A program made the position numbers and the translations under genes. The notes beneath the pieces are model-generated. The model was not told the DNA's origin, searched no databases, and saw only the letters and a program-made list of their open reading frames with translations. Source: an uncultured Collinsella sp. (lineage in GTDB: Bacteria > Actinomycetota > Coriobacteriia > Coriobacteriales > Coriobacteriaceae). Taken from it: DNA of 28,526 nt. This document shows, one piece after another, positions 1 through 7,538 of this stretch. Where the stretch lies: NCBI GenBank assembly GCA_900541195.1, contig UQIY01000029.1, forward strand, positions 1 to 28,526. The letters are read 5' to 3'. How positions within the stretch are numbered: the first letter of the stretch is position 1; every line of letters begins with the position of its first letter.

Positions 1-55
1 CGAGATAGCCCTCCTGGTCGAAATGCATGATCTCGATCTTCTCGGTTTCCTTCAT
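1..55 (-). CDS. Partial gene, N-terminus only, downstream of the SIS gene
   Basis: Only the first 18 codons are in the window; the frame reads MKETEKIEIMHFDQEGYL and runs off the left edge. The ATG is preceded by AGGAGAG five bases upstream, so the start is well supported. It lies 60 bp downstream of the SIS gene on the same strand and is probably in the same operon. The MHFDxEGYL stretch is reminiscent of N-termini of SIS-type sugar isomerases/deglycases, which often occur as tandem pairs, but 18 residues cannot decide this. Confidence 0.6.
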   Translation of the reverse strand, partial: MKETEKIEIMHFDQEGYL

Positions 56-115
56 TTGTCTCTCCTTTCTGGGGTTGTTTCCACATCCCCCATGCCAACG
101 GGCATCAAAACCCGC

Positions 116-1231
116 TTACATTCCGTAACACTCGGCCGCTTTGGCCTTAAGCGCATTGACTGACTCTTCGTAGCCCTCTGCCTTGACCTCCATTTGCTTG
201 GAGACAGCATCGAGATACGGGTGCACGTCCCATGACTTCAGACGCTCGGCTATCATGGCCGCAATCGTCTGGAAGAACACAAGATTGGGAATTGCGCTGA
301 GCAGCGGCGCCACCTGAGGCACCGCAACCTCGTGAGCCCTACCCTTGGGATGGGCCGTGAGCAGCACCGTTTTTGTCGTAACGTTCGATAGCGCATCAGC
401 GATATTCGCAAGACGCTCCGACCCCTGCGGATCGTCGACGATAAACACCAGATAGCCCGGAACGATCTGCATCTCGGGACCGTGGACGAACTCCTCGCCT
501 TCGTGATGCATGGCAGGAATCTTGATGGTCTCGCTCAGCTTGAGGGCCGCCTCTTCGGCAACGCCATAGTTGGGGCCGTTGCCGACGACCATGGCGGGCG
601 TGTGCTCAGAAAGCTCGAGCATGTGGTCTTGGACATATGCCTCGGCGGTCTTGCACATCACGGCATTGGCCTGGATAGCCTCACGCAGGTCGTCAAGACG
701 CTGGGCAACGCCCTTGGCGTCAATCGTTCCGCGCGCCTGACCGCCGTAAATACCAAAGAGCACCAGGTACTCAACGAGCACCTCGACGCCCAGAGTCACA
801 AAGTCCACCGACTCGACGCCCACACCGTAGTCAAGAACGATGTCAGCGTGTTCCTTGATGGGTGCCTCGACGTTTGCCGTGAGCGCAACTGCAGCCATAT
901 CGTGTGCGCGCATGTAATCGAGCGCCGCAATCGTATTGGTCGAATAGCCACTCTGCGAAACGGCAATGTTGAGCACATGCTGCGGATAGGTGTGTTCAAA
1001 ATCGACGAAGGCCTCGGGCGTCACAACGGACACCTGCATTTGCAGGGCATCTTGCAGGTAATCGCGGGCGCAATCGGCGGCATGGCGCGACGAACCCGAA
1101 GCAACGATGCGCAGCGCGTCAAAAGAACCGGACTGGAAAATATCAACGAGCTGCGCTACCAGCTCAGACGAACGCTCGAGGTTCTCCCCCATACGCACAT
1201 GGGCAAGCTGAACGTAATCGAGCATCTTCAT
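116..1231 (-). CDS. Double-SIS-domain sugar-phosphate isomerase/deglycase (GlmS/AgaS/FrlB-like)
   Basis: The 371-residue protein has two SIS (phosphosugar-binding) folds and no glutaminase domain. The first SIS, about residues 30-165, shows VASGSSRHAA and AVSQSGYST, the Ser-rich phosphate-binding loops. The second, about 205-330, shows MVVGNGPNYGVAEEAALKL and the GlmS-like loop GEEFVHGPEMQIV, with the His-Gly-Pro seen in isomerase domains. This architecture occurs in fructosamine-6-phosphate deglycases (FrlB/GfrE/F), AgaS and archaeal-type GlmS, so the substrate is likely an amino- or fructosamine-sugar phosphate in the cytoplasm. I chose the ATG at 1231 because GAGGTG lies just upstream; an in-frame ATG at 1270 has no ribosome site and overlaps an operator-like palindrome. 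The two HutC-type regulators upstream on the same strand are its probable controllers. The exact substrate cannot be read from sequence. Confidence 0.85.
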   Translation of the reverse strand: MKMLDYVQLAHVRMGENLERSSELVAQLVDIFQSGSFDALRIVASGSSRHAADCARDYLQDALQMQVSVVTPEAFVDFEHTYPQHVLNIAVSQSGYSTNTIAALDYMRAHDMAAVALTANVEAPIKEHADIVLDYGVGVESVDFVTLGVEVLVEYLVLFGIYGGQARGTIDAKGVAQRLDDLREAIQANAVMCKTAEAYVQDHMLELSEHTPAMVVGNGPNYGVAEEAALKLSETIKIPAMHHEGEEFVHGPEMQIVPGYLVFIVDDPQGSERLANIADALSNVTTKTVLLTAHPKGRAHEVAVPQVAPLLSAIPNLVFFQTIAAMIAERLKSWDVHPYLDAVSKQMEVKAEGYEESVNALKAKAAECYGM

Positions 1232-1253
1232 CGTCTCACCTCGTAACAAATCA

Positions 1254-1270
1254 TTAGTATTTGATACCAA
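1254..1270. promoter_or_regulatory. GntR/HutC-type operator candidate before the SIS gene
   Basis: The minus strand reads TTGGTATCAAATACTAA: 7-bp arms around CAA with one mismatch. It lies 23 bp upstream of the SIS gene ATG, where a bound repressor would block transcription or early elongation. GT...AC symmetry fits GntR-family sites. Its assignment to the neighbouring regulators is inference. Confidence 0.45.
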
Positions 1271-1358
1271 TCACAGTTACAGGTTACGGCTTTTTGATAT
1301 CCCTTTGTCGATTAATTTATCCCCATCGGCGAACGGTCGATTTTGAGCCCTGTAAGGT

Positions 1359-1368
1359 TGTATATACA
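1359..1368. promoter_or_regulatory. TGTATATACA palindrome, HutC-type operator candidate
   Basis: This is a perfect 10-bp palindrome in the 193-bp gap between the downstream GntR gene and the SIS gene. TGTATATACA resembles the trehalose-operator type of site bound by HutC-family repressors. It may act with the second dyad about 100 bp closer to the SIS start. The rest of the gap (1271-1424) is AT-richer than its surroundings and shows no gene. Confidence 0.45.
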
Positions 1369-1424
1369 GCTGACCCAACGATCAAAACTGGTTAGTTTCC
1401 CAGCCGTTATTCACAAAATACCAG

Positions 1425-2138
1425 CTAGTACGTATAGGTGTAGCCGCCCGTATCGCCACGATTGAAGGACTTTATATACTCGATAGCCTGACCGCTCGCG
1501 TCATAGCTCACGCATTCCAAAAGCAAAACAAGATCGCCCTGTTCCAGTCCAAGGAGGCCGGCATCTCGTGCGCCCAGCGCTTCGATATCGAGCTTTTCCT
1601 GTGCCATGACTGGCTTTCGGCCCAGCATCTCATAGGTCTCGTACAAACTGAAGACCGACACGTCAATATCTTCGATGGTTGGGAACAGCAGGCAGGGAAT
1701 CAGCGCCGTCTCAATCGATACGGGGCTACCGTTTATGCAGTTCAGGCGTCGAACGGAATAGAGCAGGTCGTCCTCGGCGATGCCAAACAGGTCGGCGTAA
1801 TATGGCCCCGCATAACGCTTGGAACGCGCGAGAATACGGACGGACGGCTCGCCGCCCGAAGCACGGACCGATTCACGGAAACCGACCGTGCGTTCAAAAA
1901 AAGCAGGTACTTTCTGCGCCACAAAGGCACCTTTTCCCCGAACACGGCGAATCTGCCCGCGCCGAACCAGCTCATCGACAGCGCTTCGGATGGTCAAGCG
2001 TGTCGTACCAAATTCCTCGGCAAGGTCTTTTTCGGACGGAATCATGGAACCCGTGGGATATATACCGCGCTCGATACGTTCCTCGATGCGGCGTCGAATG
2101 CGCATATAAACCGGGGTGGCATCTACTGTTTCAGCCAT
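1425..2138 (-). CDS. GntR family transcriptional regulator, HutC subfamily
   Basis: This 237-residue regulator has an N-terminal winged helix-turn-helix (about residues 8-75; IRRRIEERIERGIYPTGS..., PSEKDLAEEFGTTRLTIRSA, RRVRGKGAFVA). A UTRA ligand-binding domain follows (about 90-235), with the RLNCINGSPVSIETALIP segment typical of HutC proteins. UTRA domains generally sense a sugar phosphate or small metabolite. The ATG at 2138 has AGGTG five bases upstream and overlaps the end of the preceding regulator gene by 16 bp, so the two are translationally coupled. It is likely a repressor of the downstream SIS genes and possibly of itself. Confidence 0.9.
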   Translation of the reverse strand: MAETVDATPVYMRIRRRIEERIERGIYPTGSMIPSEKDLAEEFGTTRLTIRSAVDELVRRGQIRRVRGKGAFVAQKVPAFFERTVGFRESVRASGGEPSVRILARSKRYAGPYYADLFGIAEDDLLYSVRRLNCINGSPVSIETALIPCLLFPTIEDIDVSVFSLYETYEMLGRKPVMAQEKLDIEALGARDAGLLGLEQGDLVLLLECVSYDASGQAIEYIKSFNRGDTGGYTYTY

Positions 2139-2890
2139 TGTTCACCTGCCACGCTCCTCATGCCGTTCTCTTCGCCGTTATCGGCAAAGCGGAACTTTGT
2201 GGGCAAAATCACCGATTTGCAATGCTCCACAAAACGCATGTCCTTATCGAATTCGATCGAGCTCTCATAGAACACCGGCGTTCCCTCTTCTTGCTGGAGC
2301 AGCTCGGCCTCTTCGGCGTTCAAACGCGAGATGGAGATATGCTCACGTCCATGCTCAACACGCACGCCACCTTCTTTGAGCAAGACATCGTAAAGGCTCT
2401 CACACTCAAAATCGTGCTCGGGAAGCGCGGGGCACAGGGACAGGTTAACGTGAGCGGTCTCGATTGACGCCGGCTCGCCCTCTATAAGTCGAATGCGCTG
2501 CATGCGGAGTAAAGGAGCGCCCACAGCCACCCTAAGCTTGTCGGCAAGCGTCTTATCCGCCTCGATGGTCCCGGTGGAAACCAGACGAGAAGAGGGGTGC
2601 AGGCCGGCAGTCCGCACAGCATCGGAAAAGTTATACGTTTCCTGGAAGATATTCAGCGGCTTGGGAGGACACACATACGTACCCGATCCGCGACGGCTCT
2701 CGAGCGTTCCACACGAGATGAGCCGCGTGATACCGGCGCGCAACGCCGTACGCGAAACGCCAATCTCTTCGCACAGCACGCGCTCAGCCGGCAGGCGATC
2801 GCCGCCGGCAAGCTGGTGGTGCTGGATATACCAAAGAATTCCCTCAACAGCACGATCTTTGGGGGGAATTGCATAAGATTCGCCTGCCAT
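2123..2890 (-). CDS. GntR family transcriptional regulator, HutC subfamily (paralogue)
   Basis: This 255-residue protein has a winged HTH at about residues 12-75 (LPAERVLCEEIGVSRTALRAGITRL, ESRRGSGTYV) and a UTRA domain at about 90-240 (MQRIRLIEGEPASIETAHVNLSLCP). The recognition-helix region differs clearly from the downstream regulator, so the two probably bind different operators. The start ATG follows GAGGAG with 8-nt spacing. The gene is only 38 bp downstream of the small hypothetical gene on the same strand. Tandem HutC regulators ahead of one SIS operon suggest two signals converge there, which is inference. Confidence 0.9.
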   Translation of the reverse strand: MAGESYAIPPKDRAVEGILWYIQHHQLAGGDRLPAERVLCEEIGVSRTALRAGITRLISCGTLESRRGSGTYVCPPKPLNIFQETYNFSDAVRTAGLHPSSRLVSTGTIEADKTLADKLRVAVGAPLLRMQRIRLIEGEPASIETAHVNLSLCPALPEHDFECESLYDVLLKEGGVRVEHGREHISISRLNAEEAELLQQEEGTPVFYESSIEFDKDMRFVEHCKSVILPTKFRFADNGEENGMRSVAGEQWLKQ

Positions 2891-2928
2891 TGCACAGACT
2901 CCTCATTCAGAAACGTATGCCGCCAAAA

Positions 2929-3417
2929 TTAGACCAGCCCTCCCATGGCATCAAATTCGGCCTTGATCTTCTCGGCGACATTCCGATACGACTTATATAG
3001 ACTTGAATCGCGTTTGACTTCGTCGGTCATAACGGGAATCTCTAATTTGGAAACCTCGTCTTTTCCCGTCTGAACCGCCACAACAACGCCCATACCAAGA
3101 CACATATTACGCTTGGCAGCGTTTATTTTCGCCGCCTTGGCAGGATTTGCCAGGATACGCTGGGCAAATTCCTGTTTTGAGGCCACTTCCTCGGCCTCCG
3201 GATCGCCCGCCTCGGCCACTTCGCACTGCAGCACATCCGCGTAGTCAAAAATCCTCGGGGTCGCACCGCGCTGATGCACGGCCCACTTGCGGCGCGTGGC
3301 GTCCTGGTAGATAGCCGGCAAAAATGTAAACCGCGGCGGGTCCAAAATCGTATCCGTGATGGTAAACACATCGGGATCAAAGGCATCCTGCGGGTTTTTC
3401 TTCTTGAACAGCCCCAT
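2929..3417 (-). CDS. Small hypothetical cytoplasmic protein
   Basis: This 162-residue protein starts MGLFKKKNPQDAFDPDVF and has no signal peptide or membrane segment. I place the start at 3417 because GGGAGG lies 6-7 bases upstream and an extended -10 box lies further out at 3455-3463; an ATG at 3450 would fall at the predicted transcript start. The central section (IFDYADVLQCEVAEAGD) looks like the small beta-rich domain seen in DUF4428-like proteins, but I would not name a family on this. A charged region with many Ala/Lys residues follows. It may be co-transcribed with the GntR pair. Function unknown. Confidence 0.75.
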   Translation of the reverse strand: MGLFKKKNPQDAFDPDVFTITDTILDPPRFTFLPAIYQDATRRKWAVHQRGATPRIFDYADVLQCEVAEAGDPEAEEVASKQEFAQRILANPAKAAKINAAKRNMCLGMGVVVAVQTGKDEVSKLEIPVMTDEVKRDSSLYKSYRNVAEKIKAEFDAMGGLV

Positions 3418-3454
3418 ATCAGCCTCCCGTACTAGCATTAAACAACTCAAGCTG

Positions 3455-3463
3455 AATATAGCA
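3455..3463 (-). promoter_or_regulatory. Extended -10 promoter of the small hypothetical gene
   Basis: The minus strand reads TGCTATATT (TGn plus TATATT), 38 bp before the chosen ATG at 3417. No good -35 hexamer is seen, as expected for extended -10 promoters. It supports the shorter start of the hypothetical gene. Confidence 0.5.
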
Positions 3464-3538
3464 CCAATTTCAAGCCGCTGCCTTACCCTATCGGTGCGCG
3501 GCGTCTATGGCTCGCCCAGCGGAAGAGTTAACGGACGA

Positions 3539-3611
3539 GGGCCGGGCTGCCTGCCTTGTTTTGAGAAGTGGGCTCCGCGAACTTCTCAAAACAAGGCAGG
3601 CACCCCGGCCC
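3539..3611. repeat. Long hairpin with 31-bp arms between the LacI gene and the hypothetical gene
   Basis: The arms 3539-3569 and 3581-3611 are reverse complements with one mismatch (3547/3603) and an 11-nt loop; the inner 21 bp pair perfectly. There is no T-tract, so it is not a textbook intrinsic terminator. It begins 54 bp downstream of the LacI-family stop codon (minus strand). It may end or protect the lacI-type mRNA, or be a simple palindromic element. Flanking bases 3464-3538 and 3612-3665 hold no gene. Confidence 0.8.
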
Positions 3612-3665
3612 CGCCGGCAAATAGCGGACACTCCGCATGCAATCTATGCAAACAAACAAGTACGT

Positions 3666-4694
3666 TTAGCTACATTCGGTAAGTTCGAGCACGCTGCCCT
3701 TAACGATAAGCGCCGGCTCCAGGACGACCTCTTCGGCACGCCTGCCGCCCCTACCGGCAAGACGCTTGGACATGCAGCCAAAAGCATGCTCCGCAAGGAC
3801 ACCAGGATCCTGCTCAATCGCGGTCAGCGCCGGCTCAAAGAGAACGTCGGCCGCCGAGTTGTCATAGCTCACCACCGAGATATCGCCCGGGATGCTCTTC
3901 CCCATCTCGTGCAAGCGCTTGAGCAGACCGAGGGCGATGTTATCCGAACTTGCGAACACAGCGGTGGCATCAGTTGCGAGCACCGCCTCCGAGGCCTCGT
4001 AGGCACTCGGAATGTAGTACTCGCTCTCAAACTCCAAACGTGCGTCGATAGGCAGGCCAACCTCGCGCAGCGCGCGCTCATAGCCGGCAAGTCGCTTACG
4101 CCCCGTATTGGAACGGCGCGCGTTAACCAAGCAGGCAATGCGACGGTGACCCTGCTCGATCAGATAGCGAGTGGCCATGTAGCCACCCATCTCGTGGTCG
4201 AACATCACCTTGTCGCACTCGAGCCCCTCAATGGCACGGTCGACCATCACGGCCGGGATGGGCAGGTGGCTGACTTCTTTGCGCAGGGCGCGGTCGTCGG
4301 AGAACTCGTCACCCACCACCAGAAAGACGCCGTCAACACCGCGCGTCACCAGCTGGCGCAGCAGCTCCAGATCGTCATCGGCGCTTCCGCCCGAGCTGGT
4401 AATAAAGAGCGCATAGCCGTCCTCGCGGCAGCGCTTTTCCAAGCTGCCGGCAAGCGAGGCAAAAAAGCGGCTCTCGATGTTAGGGACGATAAGGCCCAGC
4501 GTGCGCGACTCGCGCATGACCAGGCTACGCGCAATCTGGTTGGGAACATAGTGGTTGCGCGCCGCGACCTCTTTGATGAGCTTGCGGTTTTCTTCCGAGA
4601 TGCGACAGGGCCGATTATTGAGCACAAGCGAGACCGACGAGGGGGAAAGCCCCACCTCCTGGGCAATCTGCTTGAGGGTGACTTTGTTGGCCAT
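3666..4694 (-). CDS. LacI family transcriptional regulator
   Basis: The protein has 342 residues, the normal family length. The N-terminal HTH (about 5-28: TLKQIAQEVGLSPSSVSLVLN) and hinge helix (about 50-58: VPNQIARSL) are clear. The periplasmic-binding-protein-like domain follows (TLGLIVPNIESRFFASLAGSLE..., GVDGVFLVVG, VFASSDNIALGLLKRL, ISVVSYDNS). The ATG at 4694 has AAGGAG six bases upstream. It is divergent from murB, which is unlikely to be its target. With the alpha-glucan genes 4-14 kb away it could be a MalR-type regulator, but nothing here proves that. Confidence 0.9.
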   Translation of the reverse strand: MANKVTLKQIAQEVGLSPSSVSLVLNNRPCRISEENRKLIKEVAARNHYVPNQIARSLVMRESRTLGLIVPNIESRFFASLAGSLEKRCREDGYALFITSSGGSADDDLELLRQLVTRGVDGVFLVVGDEFSDDRALRKEVSHLPIPAVMVDRAIEGLECDKVMFDHEMGGYMATRYLIEQGHRRIACLVNARRSNTGRKRLAGYERALREVGLPIDARLEFESEYYIPSAYEASEAVLATDATAVFASSDNIALGLLKRLHEMGKSIPGDISVVSYDNSAADVLFEPALTAIEQDPGVLAEHAFGCMSKRLAGRGGRRAEEVVLEPALIVKGSVLELTECS

Positions 4695-4729
4695 CTCGCT
4701 CCTTCCGGGTTTACGCGCAATCTCTTGAA

Positions 4730-4735
4730 AGTATA
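4730..4735 (-). promoter_or_regulatory. -10 box of the LacI-family gene
   Basis: TATACT on the minus strand lies 36 bp before the ATG at 4694. The -35 region is weak. It shares the 183-bp divergent gap (4695-4877) with the murB promoter. Confidence 0.4.
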
Positions 4736-4828
4736 GCGACTACCCCTCTACCTCGGTGATAAACACTTTACCAATCCGGTAGACGGCTGTTTTATCGCCG
4801 CCAGCGCACCAAATCCGTCCGGGTGGGG

Positions 4829-4834
4829 TATATT
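4829..4834 (+). promoter_or_regulatory. -10 box of murB
   Basis: TATATT lies 44 bp upstream of the ATG at 4878. It overlaps an in-frame TTG at 4833, so that TTG cannot be the start on this transcript; this is why the shorter murB is chosen. Confidence 0.4.
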
Positions 4835-4877
4835 GCAATCGATTGATGACAACGACCACCAAAAGGCGGATATTCGT

Positions 4878-5840
4878 ATGCACGAGAACGACTTTTTTAA
4901 CGAGGACCTGCTGTGCGCACTTGCTGGCGTTGCCGGCGAGGACAACGTGTTGATGAGCGAGCCCATGCGCGAGCACACCACGTTTAAGATCGGCGGCCCG
5001 GCCGACGTCTTTGTCACGCCCGATACTGAGCAGGGCCTCGTCGCCACGCTCGATACCTGCTATCGCTGCGACCTGCCGCTTACCATCGTGGGCAACGGCT
5101 CCGACCTGCTCGTCGGCGACAAGGGCATCCGTGGCGTCGTCGTGGCGCTGGGCGAAGGCCTCTCCGACATTACGGTCGACGGCACGCACGTCACGGCGGC
5201 GGCCGGCGCCTTGCTTTCCGATGTCGCCGCGGCGGCAGCCGAGGCCGGTCTCACCGGCATGGAGCCCATCTCGGGCATCCCCGGATCGGTCGGCGGCGCC
5301 TGCTACATGAACGCCGGTGCCTACGGTGCCTGCATGGCCGATGTGCTGGAGTCCGTGCGCGTCTACAAACCCGCTCGCCAGCTCGACGACGGCACCCGCG
5401 GCAGCGGCAACATCATCGAGTTCGATGTCGACGAGCTCAACCTGGGCTATCGCAAGAGCCGCATTGCCGACGACGGTTTCATCGTGCTTTCGGCCACTTT
5501 CAATCTCGCCCCGGGCAACGCCGCGATGATCAAGGCCGACATGGACGACTACCGCCAGCGCCGTGAGGACAAGCAGCCGCTCGACATGCCGAGCGCCGGC
5601 TCCACCTTCAAGCGCCCCGAGGGCTACTTTGCCGGCAAGCTCATCATGGATGCCGGCCTGCGCGGCCACGCCGTCGGCGGCGCCCAGGTGAGCGAAAAAC
5701 ACTGCGGCTTCATCGTCAACGCCGACCACGCCACCGCAGCCGACGTCGACGAACTCATCCGCAACATCCAAGCCAAAGTCAAAGAACAGTTCGACGTAGA
5801 CCTAGAACCCGAAGTCCACCGAGTCGGCGAATTCCTCTAA
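4878..5840 (+). CDS. murB: UDP-N-acetylenolpyruvoylglucosamine reductase MurB
   Basis: This 320-residue flavoenzyme reduces the enolpyruvyl group of UDP-GlcNAc-enolpyruvate with NADPH to give UDP-MurNAc, the second committed step of peptidoglycan precursor synthesis in the cytoplasm. The FAD-binding domain shows EHTTFKIGGPADVF, IVGNGSDLLV and GIPGSVGGACYMNAGAYG. The substrate domain has the YRKSRI segment, the proton-donor Ser region PSAGSTFKRP and a C-terminal Glu in EPEVHRVGE. The ATG at 4878 follows AAAGGCGG; a TTG 45 bp upstream overlaps the putative -10 box. The gene is monocistronic, with an intrinsic terminator right after the stop. Confidence 0.95.
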   Translation: MHENDFFNEDLLCALAGVAGEDNVLMSEPMREHTTFKIGGPADVFVTPDTEQGLVATLDTCYRCDLPLTIVGNGSDLLVGDKGIRGVVVALGEGLSDITVDGTHVTAAAGALLSDVAAAAAEAGLTGMEPISGIPGSVGGACYMNAGAYGACMADVLESVRVYKPARQLDDGTRGSGNIIEFDVDELNLGYRKSRIADDGFIVLSATFNLAPGNAAMIKADMDDYRQRREDKQPLDMPSAGSTFKRPEGYFAGKLIMDAGLRGHAVGGAQVSEKHCGFIVNADHATAADVDELIRNIQAKVKEQFDVDLEPEVHRVGEFL

Positions 5841-5845
5841 CAAAA

Positions 5846-5875
5846 AAGGCCCCGAAAGGGGCCTTCACTTTCTTT
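5846..5875 (+). terminator. Intrinsic terminator of murB
   Basis: An 8-bp perfect stem (AAGGCCCC/GGGGCCTT) with a GAAA loop begins 5 bp after the stop codon, followed by a T-rich tail. Confidence 0.85.
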
Positions 5876-5918
5876 ATATCAGACAACCAGTCCGGTGAGT
5901 CGCGCTCAGGACCCGAAA

Positions 5919-6054
5919 GGGCCGCGTGCCCGCCCGCAATATATTTGATTGATCGCGAGTTCCGCACGCAAAGAAGGCCACTTAATGTGGCCTTCGTCTT
6001 GCGCAGGACTGCCCGAGCAGGCAATCAAATATATTGCGGGCGGGCACGCGGCCC
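5919..6054 (+). repeat. Core-and-arms palindromic element, copy A
   Basis: Perfect 33-bp inverted arms (5919-5951 and 6022-6054) enclose a 70-nt core (5952-6021). The core begins ATCGCGAGTTCCGCACG and contains a 9-bp hairpin (5973-5981/5987-5995, loop TTAAT), an outer CGCAA/TTGCG pairing and a small CTGC/GCAG hairpin near its 3' end. The same core recurs at 23691 and 28475, while the arms are unrelated. The element sits between convergent murB and the cell-wall hydrolase gene, ending 8 nt before the hydrolase stop codon. It may be a structured 3' UTR RNA, a terminator or a mobile palindrome. Core orientation is given as plus. Confidence 0.9.
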
Positions 6055-6062
6055 AGTCGGCT

Positions 6063-7268
6063 TTACGACAGCGCAATACCGCCAAGCCAGCCCCAGCGCA
6101 CGCCAGAGCCAGTGCCGTAGAACCCAATGAACGAGTCAAGCGACCTCGACGTGATGGCGCCCTCGTTACTCATAACGATGCCGCCGCCAACGTAGATGCC
6201 CACGTGGCCATAGATCAGACCCGGCATGCCGGTACCACTATGCGAGGAGTCGGCAACAATCATGCCCACCTGCAGCGCCGTGCGGTCGGAGCTATAGCAC
6301 CAAGCGTTAAACATGTCGCACGCGTTACCGCCAAAGTAACCAACGCCGGCGTTGCGGAAGACGTTGGAGACCCACGCCGCGCACCAGTTCTGGCCAGGCG
6401 AGGGCGTGGAGTAGCAAGCGTTGACGACGGCCTGCTGCTTGCCCGAGCCGGCATTCTGCTGCGGGGTACCGCCGGCATACGATCCGCCACCCGAGTTTGA
6501 ACCACCCGAGTAGGAATTGTTCTTGTTCGCGGCAGCTGCGGCGGCGGCAGCCTTCTTGGCAGCCTCCTCGGCCTGAGCGGCAGCGAGAATCTCGGAATCG
6601 CGCTGGGCCATGAGCTCCTTGACATCGTCGGAGAGGCCGTTCAGAACCGTCTGGACCTCCTGCTGCTTGGCCTGCATGTCCTGCATCTGAGCAGTCTGCT
6701 GGTCCTTGAGCTTCTCCAAGTCGGCTTTTTGCGACTCGAGCTCGGACTTCTGTGTATCGAGCTCTTTCTGGATGGTCTGGATATCCTCGATGGCGTCGCG
6801 GTCGCTCTTGTTGATCTTCTCGACGTAATGCGCGTTGGCGACGAGCTCCTCAAACGAACCAGAAGCAAGCAGCAACGACAAGATGTTGGTGCCACCCGAC
6901 TTGTAGCTTGCCGCCACGCGATCTGAAAGCTCGTTACGTTTCTTCTTGAGCTCCGACTTCTTGGTGTCGATCTGCTCCTGGGTGTCGTCAATCTGACCCT
7001 GAACGCCCTCGATGTCGTTGAGCGTCTGAGCGTTCTTGCTAGCGAGCGCCGCGTACTCGTTGGCGATGCTGTCAAGCTGGGCCTGAACCTCGTCGAGCTG
7101 GGCCTGGGCGGCACTCAGCTTGTCGGTGGTTTCCTGGCTGGCCTCGGCAGCATGGGCGCGGGCAGGCAGGCCAAAAAGAACTGCTGCAGAAGCGGCGCCG
7201 AACAGGGCCTTGAGGGCAGTGCGGCGCGAGAGCTCCCGAGTAAAGATGGAATCGCTATTTGGTGACAT
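6063..7268 (-). CDS. Secreted CHAP/NlpC-type peptidoglycan hydrolase with coiled coil (PcsB-like)
   Basis: The 401-residue protein is exported: residues 12-42 form a signal with a twin arginine (ELSRRTALKAL), a hydrophobic core and an AHA-AEA cleavage site, suggesting Tat or long Sec export. Residues about 45-215 are a long Gln/Ala/Lys/Asp-rich coiled coil like the regulatory segment of PcsB/CwlO-type hydrolases controlled by FtsEX. A Ser/Gly-rich linker (about 245-275) leads to the catalytic domain, with Cys296 in NWCAAWVSNVF and His355 in YGHVGIYVGGG, the Cys/His pair of CHAP/NlpC amidases or endopeptidases. It probably cleaves peptidoglycan during division. ACGGAG precedes the ATG at 7268. 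It is divergent from galE. Confidence 0.88.
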   Translation of the reverse strand: MSPNSDSIFTRELSRRTALKALFGAASAAVLFGLPARAHAAEASQETTDKLSAAQAQLDEVQAQLDSIANEYAALASKNAQTLNDIEGVQGQIDDTQEQIDTKKSELKKKRNELSDRVAASYKSGGTNILSLLLASGSFEELVANAHYVEKINKSDRDAIEDIQTIQKELDTQKSELESQKADLEKLKDQQTAQMQDMQAKQQEVQTVLNGLSDDVKELMAQRDSEILAAAQAEEAAKKAAAAAAAANKNNSYSGGSNSGGGSYAGGTPQQNAGSGKQQAVVNACYSTPSPGQNWCAAWVSNVFRNAGVGYFGGNACDMFNAWCYSSDRTALQVGMIVADSSHSGTGMPGLIYGHVGIYVGGGIVMSNEGAITSRSLDSFIGFYGTGSGVRWGWLGGIALS

Positions 7269-7294
7269 ATGTACTCCGTTACATGTTTTGTTTA

Positions 7295-7312
7295 TATGTC
7301 GCTCAGGACATA
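7295..7312. promoter_or_regulatory. Inverted repeat upstream of the hydrolase gene
   Basis: TATGTC and GACATA are perfect 6-bp arms separated by 6 bp, 27 bp upstream of the hydrolase ATG and overlapping a TATAAA-like stretch on the minus strand. It could be an operator or a chance dyad. The rest of the 270-bp gap holds the galE promoter and no gene. Confidence 0.3.
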
Positions 7313-7474
7313 CATATTACCGTACATCCGACGCATCCCAACGATTTCCACGAACGGCAGAAAACCGCACGGCCGGCGGCATGCGCACGGCCTGGAATTA
7401 CCAAAAAACCGTTATGCATTCCCGTCCTATGAGTACGTTAACATCATTACTCTGCTTTTCATTGTGTCAAACAG

Positions 7475-7501
7475 TTGCACCGCACCTAGCTGCGCTATAC
7501 T
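7475..7501 (+). promoter_or_regulatory. Promoter of galE
   Basis: TTGCAC (7475-7480) and TATACT (7496-7501) are separated by 15 bp; a transcript would start about 30 bp before the ATG at 7539. The spacing is short of the 17-bp optimum. Confidence 0.4.
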
Positions 7502-7538
7502 TCCCTCAAGAAGTGTTCCTGATTCGATAGGAGACTAC

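Noticed and set aside
4833..4877. Longer murB from a TTG start
   Set aside because: The TTG overlaps the likely -10 box and has no ribosome site.
4740..5771. 343-codon minus-strand frame opposite murB
   Set aside because: Val/Ala/Asp-rich mirror of murB codons; murB has complete motifs and a terminator.
5919..6054. Insertion sequence
   Set aside because: No transposase, arms differ between copies and are not terminal repeats of a shared element; no target duplication seen.
5949..6500. Plus-strand frames through copy A of the repeat element and into the hydrolase gene
   Set aside because: They consist of palindromic element sequence plus antisense to the hydrolase; no start signals.
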